From Fennellomyces sp. T-0311 (lineage: Eukaryota; Mucoromycota; Mucoromycetes; Mucorales; Lichtheimiaceae), in the NCBI GenBank assembly GCA_025266875.1, contig JALLLT010000070.1, positions 1 to 64,000 on the forward strand: a stretch of 64,000 nt of DNA, in the 5' to 3' direction. Numbering within the stretch: position 1 is the first letter of the stretch; every line of letters starts with the position of its first letter. Shown here in pieces: positions 58,319 through 64,000 of the stretch. Both the position numbers and the translations under genes were made by a program. A model generated the notes under the pieces. That model saw only the letters and a program-made list of their open reading frames with translations, ran no database searches and was not told the origin of the DNA.

Positions 58319-60430
58319 AGCCTGGTAAACCTCGGTAAACTGAAGGTATATTTTGGTGTATGGCTGTCTACTCTGGTATAATAAGGTAACTGGCGGTTCG
58401 CCAATATTTACTATGTAAAACCCCAAAAAAACCAAATTTGTTGCTGGTAAAGCTCGGTTAAGCTGTGTTTTTGGCAAATGCCAGTTTCTTTGGGTAGATA
58501 GTGGTTGGTTACTAAAAAGAACACAAGGGAAAAAGGCATCGATTACAGATAGTCGAATAATTTGTTTATTAAAGATAATATACTACCATATACAAATAGT
58601 TTCTTAAATTTCCGAATTCTTACCAAGCACTACTTCTTCCTTCATAATTCCTTCATAAACGTAATAAAAGCGATTACTTTTCGTGGGGGACATCAATATC
58701 CCGACAGCACTGTCAATACAAGATGCATCGCAAACATACAACCATTCGTCTGATCCAATTGTGCTCACGCCATATGGATATCCAAATTTGGATAGTTTAA
58801 CATTATCTGCCAACTGTACGAGACACAGCACCATTTTAGCACCTAATTGAAATTTCAGATTAGGATACTGATATAGAGTATATGTAGTGCTTACCAAAAT
58901 ATGAATGTGAAAAAAATAGCATCACTTCACCAAAGAAAGTTTTCATTACATCACCTTCATCCCGATTTGCTTGGTGTGGATATGGTGCATGTATTTTATA
59001 ACCGACACAAACCTTAATTTTTCTCAATTTTTTAATTTCAAATTCCGCTTTATATATATAGGTAGAGAGGGTTACACACAGCTAATCGTGTCTGCCAATT
59101 CTTCTGTGGGACTTCTGTTGCCTAGAAAATTTTTGAACTTCCACTGCTGCCTCTTTGGCATTGTGGCCTAAACTATATGCTTTGATATATTGCACGTACT
59201 GATTATAGTATCGTTGTATGATAGCCTTGTCTACTGTCTTATAGAGTAACTAGTGAATGTTTTTTGTAGGCCGGGGAACGAGTAGTCACATTGCAGACGT
59301 GCTTCACGTTTTGCTGCAAGGTGGCGAGTGAGCTACCATCATAATTAGCACAAAATAAATTATCAGCACCTTCTTTTCATGATAAGTCATTGACCAGAGA
59401 AAGTTCAGGTCTGGCAATAGGCATTAACTGATTCGCTGATATGTTTGGAAGTTCCCAGTCTTCTTGCCCCTCAACGGATTCAATTGTTGATTTCAATGAC
59501 TCATCAGGATTACTGGTAGCAGCCTTCTTAAATTGTCAACTGGTACAGTTCAAATTTGCAACAGCTTTTTGATACTTTTGTGATATTCAACAATAAGAAG
59601 AGGCAGGTAAGTGACGAGACTCAAGTAATAACTGATTTATTTCGTATGTTGAATCATCACTTTAAATAATAAAAGCTTATTCTCGAGGGGTTGGATCATT
59701 GACATGGTTGTAAGGCACATGAACCGCTGTGGTAACCAGGGTTATGTGGGTTTCACTAAGATAGGCAAGGTTATTACGATGAACGCATGTCAAGACAGAG
59801 ATGCGGCTGTAGATCGGAAAATTAAAGTAACCCATTGTCAATAAGCAAACAAGGGTAAATGATGCATAAGCCATAATCATGTTGTGGATACAACAACTTT
59901 ATTTTACCAGCCATTCTTTAAGAGATCGAAACAAGAAGGATATAGATGAGCAACGGCACGCTGAGATCCAAAACGTAGGTCCAGCCAATGACAGCGGGTA
60001 CACCAGTGTTACACAGTTATTTTAAACTCAATAAGGCATTTGGGTATTCGCAATTTTATCTCGACCTTAGTATATTTTGCCCGAACTGACCAACTTTGAA
60101 CTCTTATAAAAATTTTCTTTGTTAGAAAAATAAATAAAGTGGCTCGTAATAACTATTTACAAAGGCTTTCTCTTCCATTATTACGAATTAGTTTTACGAA
60201 ATATTGGCATAGAAAAATGTTATAACGATTCAAAGTTGGGGTAAATTTGTGTCGGTTATTAAATACACGCACCATATTTGGAAACTGGAAGTGTTAATTT
60301 CATGTATGTTCCTTCATGATGAAAAGGTTTCTCCGCTATACCACACTTTGTAGCAGTAGATACCTAACACCACCACCAATCTCAATAAAAGCCTATTAAA
60401 CTACCAGTCCTACCCACCCGCGACCAGATT
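58319..60430. other. Unassigned AT-rich region
   Basis: About 2.1 kb without a recognised gene apart from a 97-codon frame at 58604-58897. A GGTAAA(C/G)CTCGGTTAA-like word recurs at about 58332 and 58455. No tRNA, rRNA or TIR pair seen. It may include the retrotransposon 5' UTR from about 60260. Confidence 0.5.
58604..58897 (-). CDS. Short frame of unknown function
   Basis: An uninterrupted frame of 97 codons. Contains YQYPNLKFQLGAKMVLCLVQ and YGVSTIGSDEWLYVCDASCI. The composition looks protein-like, with balanced hydrophobic and aromatic residues. A GGTAAG-type donor lies near its start on the minus strand, so it may be one exon of a larger gene. Family not recognised. Confidence 0.35.
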   Translation of the reverse strand: MVSTTYTLYQYPNLKFQLGAKMVLCLVQLADNVKLSKFGYPYGVSTIGSDEWLYVCDASCIDSAVGILMSPTKSNRFYYVYEGIMKEEVVLGKNSEI

Positions 60431-61645
60431 ATGCTGGACAACAACCGCCCACCAGGGCCTACCTGGAGTAGGTCATGGGCAACAGTCGCTCGAAATAAGA
60501 GCAAAACCGTTTTTGAAGTTACCGGGTTTCAGCAAGACCAACGGGTACGCCGCGCAGAAGCGATTCTTGCTCGTTCCTTGAATGCGAACGCTGTTTTGTT
60601 TGATTTTGGAACACAACTTCCCTCCAAAGCGGCAGCATACAAGCTTATCCAATCTATTGGCCCACTACTCGGCGCAAAAACCATTTCTCGCGCCCGTAAC
60701 CCTAAAGCGCTTTTAATCGAGGCACGTTATGCAGAAGACGCCCACCGCGATATTGCTATTGAGGAAGGCGTAACGTATGGCAATGTTAATTTCCGTGCAA
60801 CATTGGCCCTTGGACTCGAATCCGACCTGGTAAAGGTCAATTTCAAAGAGCTCCCATTTGTCTCCCAAGAGGCGTTGACAGCTGGATTACGTACTGAGAT
60901 GAGTCACTACGGCCGTGTCTGCCAGATTCGTTTGTACCTGGAACCAGAGACCGAAATTTTCGAAGGCGAAGCAACTGTAATTTTGGATGTTACACAACCA
61001 CCCAACACCCCCGATCATGAGCAGTATCTCAAATTACAACGATACATTCACTTCGACAACTGGGACCAAACATTCCCGGTATCCTGGAAAGGTTGCCCAC
61101 CTCTCTGCAGCTTTTGCAAGCAGGAAGGTCACAAACGTACTGAATGCCCCGAATTGAAACAAGTGACATGCTTCCACTGCCATCAATTTGGGCATTTCCA
61201 AAAGCATTGCCATCTCCGCCGACAGCAACAACAGGCGGCCCGCGTAGAGCGTCTGTCCGAACAGGATCTACTGGACTCCTTCTCTATCGATAGCAAAGAA
61301 GAAGCTGCACTGGAAAATCCCAACGATGCGACACCATCCATGGGGTCGTCCATGCCCTGGGATATTGAGATCTCCCAAGCCGCTACTTCCAAGGATCAGC
61401 ATCCGCAAAACACCCAGAACTCCAATGTGGGACAGCCTGTCGACCTTGACATTACAATGCGCGATCGACCGCTACACAACACCCTTAGGGAAGAACCAAC
61501 TACAACTGGGGAACCTGACCCGAAACGACCAAAGATTTACAACACTCGAAGCTCTTCTCAACATGACCAACAACCAAACAACGACTCGAAACAGAAACCT
61601 GGTTCGCCGGCACCTTCGGGTAGTGCGGACCGCCAAAAACAATGA
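60431..61645 (+). CDS. LINE ORF1, gag-like RNA-binding protein
   Basis: A 404-residue protein that should coat the element RNA. The N-terminal third contains TVFEVTGFQQDQRVRRAEAI, then a segment of alternating strands and helices (to about residue 200). Two CCHC knuckles lie at about residues 220-260: CSFCKQEGHKRTEC and CFHCHQFGHFQKHC. The C-terminus is long, polar and probably disordered, rich in Q, P, N and S. The stop TGA at 61643-61645 overlaps the next start. The frame is intact. Confidence 0.9.
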   Translation: MLDNNRPPGPTWSRSWATVARNKSKTVFEVTGFQQDQRVRRAEAILARSLNANAVLFDFGTQLPSKAAAYKLIQSIGPLLGAKTISRARNPKALLIEARYAEDAHRDIAIEEGVTYGNVNFRATLALGLESDLVKVNFKELPFVSQEALTAGLRTEMSHYGRVCQIRLYLEPETEIFEGEATVILDVTQPPNTPDHEQYLKLQRYIHFDNWDQTFPVSWKGCPPLCSFCKQEGHKRTECPELKQVTCFHCHQFGHFQKHCHLRRQQQQAARVERLSEQDLLDSFSIDSKEEAALENPNDATPSMGSSMPWDIEISQAATSKDQHPQNTQNSNVGQPVDLDITMRDRPLHNTLREEPTTTGEPDPKRPKIYNTRSSSQHDQQPNNDSKQKPGSPAPSGSADRQKQ

Positions 61646-64000
61646 TAAAAAATCATGCACGCATCGCCACCTTGAATGCTCGAAGCATTTTAAAGGTGGC
61701 CAATACCACCAACCAATCTCAATTTTCAGCCTATCTTCGATCCTCATCTCTACACCTCGATATTCTCGCTCTTCAGGAAGTATCACACTCTCATAATCCA
61801 ACTTTAACTGATACTGATCTCACTCTTTTGTCTCGTTTATTTCCCCGTACTTCTTCTTGCTTTACCAAGCACTGTGGTCTTATTTGCCTCAATTCTTCCT
61901 TCTTTCTTTCCAATACCTATGTGACCCCCAATCAACGTTGTATTGTTTCCGATATTTGTACGTCACTTGGGGCTCTGTGTCGATTAGTAGTCCTCTATGG
62001 CTATGCCGAGGCCGAACTTCAACCAGAGTTTTTTTCTTCTCTTCCAGCCTTGCCATGTTTTGTAGACCACGCGTTGCCATGTTTCATACTGGGTGATTTC
62101 AACTTACATTTGTCTGAATCGGTCCATGAGGATATCCAGCCATGGTGTCAGTTACTTCTTGAGGACTTTGTCAACTGCCTGTATCCTGACGAACCTGATG
62201 GTGTACTGTCCCCGCGCTCCGCAGCCCCGACATATGCCCTCGGCTCCCGTCGATCCACAATCGACTATATCTTTGTCTCAAAAAGCTCTCTACCTTCGGT
62301 CATTCACGCTGAACAGCTTTTGATTTCGCCAACATGGACTGATCATAATATGTTGACCGTCGATTTTCGATTACCCGGAGTGGCCTGCAGTCCAGGCACC
62401 TGGCGTTTCAACCCTCTGCTGCTTGAAGAAGAAGAGTTTCGATTACTTCTGTCCACTACCGTTACACATTTCTTTGCCACCGACCAACGGGAATCGATAC
62501 CTTCAGTCCAGCAATGGGACCTATTCAAGCGGGTGCTCAAGGAAACTGCCCTTGACTATAGTCGGGGACAAAGTCAACGTAAACGCTCTCGGTTACAGGA
62601 ACTCCAACGCAACCGCCAAAGCATCCTGTCTCGGAGGTATAGCAGTCAGGAAGCTCCCCCTGATATCTTGGTTGAGGTGGAACAAGAGATCGCGCGACTT
62701 CAAGAAGCTCGAACGCGACAGCTCCTTCTACGTTCGGCCACCCGTTGGCATGAGCATGGTGAGCGCAACAACAAATACTTTTATCGAGTGTTGCGGGAAC
62801 GTACTGCCGCGGTAACCATTACGCAACTGCACGACCCTGAAAGTGGGACATCCGCTGTGACCACCGACAGTATTATGCACCTGGCATGCTCCTTTTACAC
62901 CAATTTGTTCACGCCTGATCCAGTCCATTCTTCCAGTATCGATCAAATTCTCGCGACTATTCCACCAGAGGCTCGACTCTCAGGGGACCAAGCCAGTCTT
63001 TTGACTAACCCGTTCACCCGCCGTGAGCTCTTGGACGTTATAAAGCATACACCACTAGGCAAAAGTCCTGGTCTAGATGGGTTATGCTTTGAACTTTATC
63101 GATACTTTATGGATAACGATCCAGTCATCGACCTGTTGCTCTCGATCTTGAACAATGCACTGCAGGACCTACAGTTTCCATCGTCCTGGTTCAACACCAG
63201 AATGGTCCTACTTTTCAAGAAGGGAGATGCGCGTTTACTGTCCAACTGGCGACCCCTCTCCTTGATCAACACCGATGCCAAACTGTACACCAAATTGTTG
63301 GCCAACCGGGTACAACCACTTTTACACCAGTTGATCAACCCATTTCAAACTGGCTTCCTATCCAATCGCTTGATTTCTGACAATGGCTGGACGGTTCAAA
63401 ACCTCATGCAACATGCCCAGAATACGGCTCCGGACCATCCGGCGGTAGGCGTGCTTCTCGATTTCCAAAAGGCATATAATCATGTACATCCGATGTATCT
63501 ACGACAAACTATGGCAAGGTTTGGATTTCCTATATCCTTTATTGATTCAATTTTACACCTTTTCTTCTCTACTTCTATATCCATTTCAATCAATGGCTGG
63601 CTCTCTGAACCAGTCAAACAACTTCGTGGTTTACGCCAAGGTGATCCTCTTTCTCCCCTACTTTTTAACATTGCCTGTGAACCCCTTCTTCGTTCCCTTC
63701 TTTCTGACACCTTTTTAATGGGATCACCATTGGCACCACTCACCGAGCGGCGATGGCAACAACGCCCTCATTTTCGTGTTGGCACATTATTAACTCCTTG
63801 CTCTCCCATCAAACTGCTAGCATACGCCGATGATTTACTGGTCTTTCTGAACAATCCCGATGAATGGTCACGCCTTCTAACCCACTTACAACTCTACCGC
63901 GATGCTTCCAATGGCCGCATCAATCTCAGCAAGTCAATTGTCTTTTCGCTCTCCGGGCATAATCATCAGTCATGGCGGACACTCTTAGCACCTACTGGAA
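61642..64000 (+). CDS. LINE ORF2, endonuclease-reverse transcriptase (runs off the window)
   Basis: ORF2 starts at 61642 in an ATGA overlap with the end of ORF1, so it is probably translated by reinitiation. The frame stays open to 64000. Endonuclease motifs: IATLNARSI (N), DILALQEVSH (E), CFILGDFNLHLSE (D and N), STIDYIFVSK and SPTWTDHNMLTVDF (catalytic H). Reverse transcriptase motifs: GKSPGLDGLCFELY, LSNWRPLSLINTDAKLYTKL, GVLLDFQKAYNHVHP (block A, first D kept, N where D is common after AY), LRGLRQGDPLSPLLFNIA and LLAYADDLLVFL (YADD). It would nick the target and prime cDNA synthesis from the nick. The RNase H or C-terminal part, if any, lies beyond the window. Confidence 0.93.
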   Translation, partial: MIKNHARIATLNARSILKVANTTNQSQFSAYLRSSSLHLDILALQEVSHSHNPTLTDTDLTLLSRLFPRTSSCFTKHCGLICLNSSFFLSNTYVTPNQRCIVSDICTSLGALCRLVVLYGYAEAELQPEFFSSLPALPCFVDHALPCFILGDFNLHLSESVHEDIQPWCQLLLEDFVNCLYPDEPDGVLSPRSAAPTYALGSRRSTIDYIFVSKSSLPSVIHAEQLLISPTWTDHNMLTVDFRLPGVACSPGTWRFNPLLLEEEEFRLLLSTTVTHFFATDQRESIPSVQQWDLFKRVLKETALDYSRGQSQRKRSRLQELQRNRQSILSRRYSSQEAPPDILVEVEQEIARLQEARTRQLLLRSATRWHEHGERNNKYFYRVLRERTAAVTITQLHDPESGTSAVTTDSIMHLACSFYTNLFTPDPVHSSSIDQILATIPPEARLSGDQASLLTNPFTRRELLDVIKHTPLGKSPGLDGLCFELYRYFMDNDPVIDLLLSILNNALQDLQFPSSWFNTRMVLLFKKGDARLLSNWRPLSLINTDAKLYTKLLANRVQPLLHQLINPFQTGFLSNRLISDNGWTVQNLMQHAQNTAPDHPAVGVLLDFQKAYNHVHPMYLRQTMARFGFPISFIDSILHLFFSTSISISINGWLSEPVKQLRGLRQGDPLSPLLFNIACEPLLRSLLSDTFLMGSPLAPLTERRWQQRPHFRVGTLLTPCSPIKLLAYADDLLVFLNNPDEWSRLLTHLQLYRDASNGRINLSKSIVFSLSGHNHQSWRTLLAPTG

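Larger units (their letters stand above)
60431..64000 (+). mobile_element. Non-LTR (LINE) retrotransposon, 5' part; continues beyond the window
   Basis: Two ORFs in the usual LINE order: a gag-like ORF1 with zinc knuckles, and ORF2 with an apurinic-type endonuclease followed by reverse transcriptase. The 5' end of the element is not defined; ORF1 is preceded by about 170 bp of possible 5' UTR. The 3' end is outside the window. Confidence 0.93.

Noticed and set aside
58604..58897. ADP-ribosyltransferase (PARP-like) fragment
   Set aside because: Only a vague likeness in one short segment; no catalytic residues can be placed.
1..64000. tRNA or rRNA genes
   Set aside because: No cloverleaf with T-loop GTTCRA-type motif and no conserved rRNA stretch was recognised by eye; a covariance-model search would be decisive.

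Overview
This window is eukaryotic, almost certainly fungal, and made nearly entirely of transposable elements. The families recognised are KDZ, Plavaka (fungal CACTA-like), Crypton, Helitron, hAT, MULE, PIF/Harbinger, Tc1/mariner and a non-LTR retrotransposon. Coding regions are cut by many short GT-AG introns (about 30-70 nt). This mix, with KDZ, Plavaka and Crypton together, suggests an early-diverging filamentous fungus such as a Mucoromycota member; that placement is inference. I see no host housekeeping gene, rRNA, tRNA or CRISPR array.

The main structure is a set of nested insertions that can be unpicked from terminal repeats and target-site duplications (TSDs). Element KDZ-A runs from 1274 to 41891. 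It holds a hAT element (3550-7668, 8-bp TSD GAGTGTGC). It also holds a second KDZ element, KDZ-C (11280-41881, 8-bp TSD GCCTGAGG), inserted 10 bp from the right end of A. KDZ-C contains a third KDZ element, KDZ-B (11323-25999, TSD tATTTTGC/cATTTTGC), inserted inside C's left terminal inverted repeat (TIR). It also contains a MULE (26471-30153) and a Plavaka element (34867-41204). KDZ-B contains a Tc1/mariner element (13638-15575), a non-autonomous TIR element (15907-17691) and a Helitron (20269-25592). After subtracting the guests, the three KDZ elements are about 5.88, 5.89 and 5.63 kb, which supports the map.

Each KDZ element has the same two genes in the same order. An HMG-box protein gene starts inside the TIR, and the KDZ transposase gene follows on the same strand. 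All three transposase copies carry frameshifts at homopolymer runs.

To the right lies a second nest. A decayed Tc1/mariner element (halves at 42192-43113 and 49389-49986) is split by a Crypton (43111-49391). A PIF/Harbinger element (45326-48276, TSD TAA) sits in a Crypton intron. A second two-gene Plavaka element follows (50761-57592), then a MULE fragment (57700-58318), about 2 kb of mostly unassigned sequence, and the 5' part of a non-LTR retrotransposon (60431 to window end) whose two ORFs overlap by ATGA. At the left edge (1-1131) is a HARBI1-like nuclease gene that continues beyond the window.

Most transposases here are broken by stops, frameshifts or insertions. The ones that look most intact in this window are the 13.6-kb Tc1 transposase, the MULE transposase, the HARBI1-like gene at the left edge, and the retrotransposon ORFs as far as they are seen.
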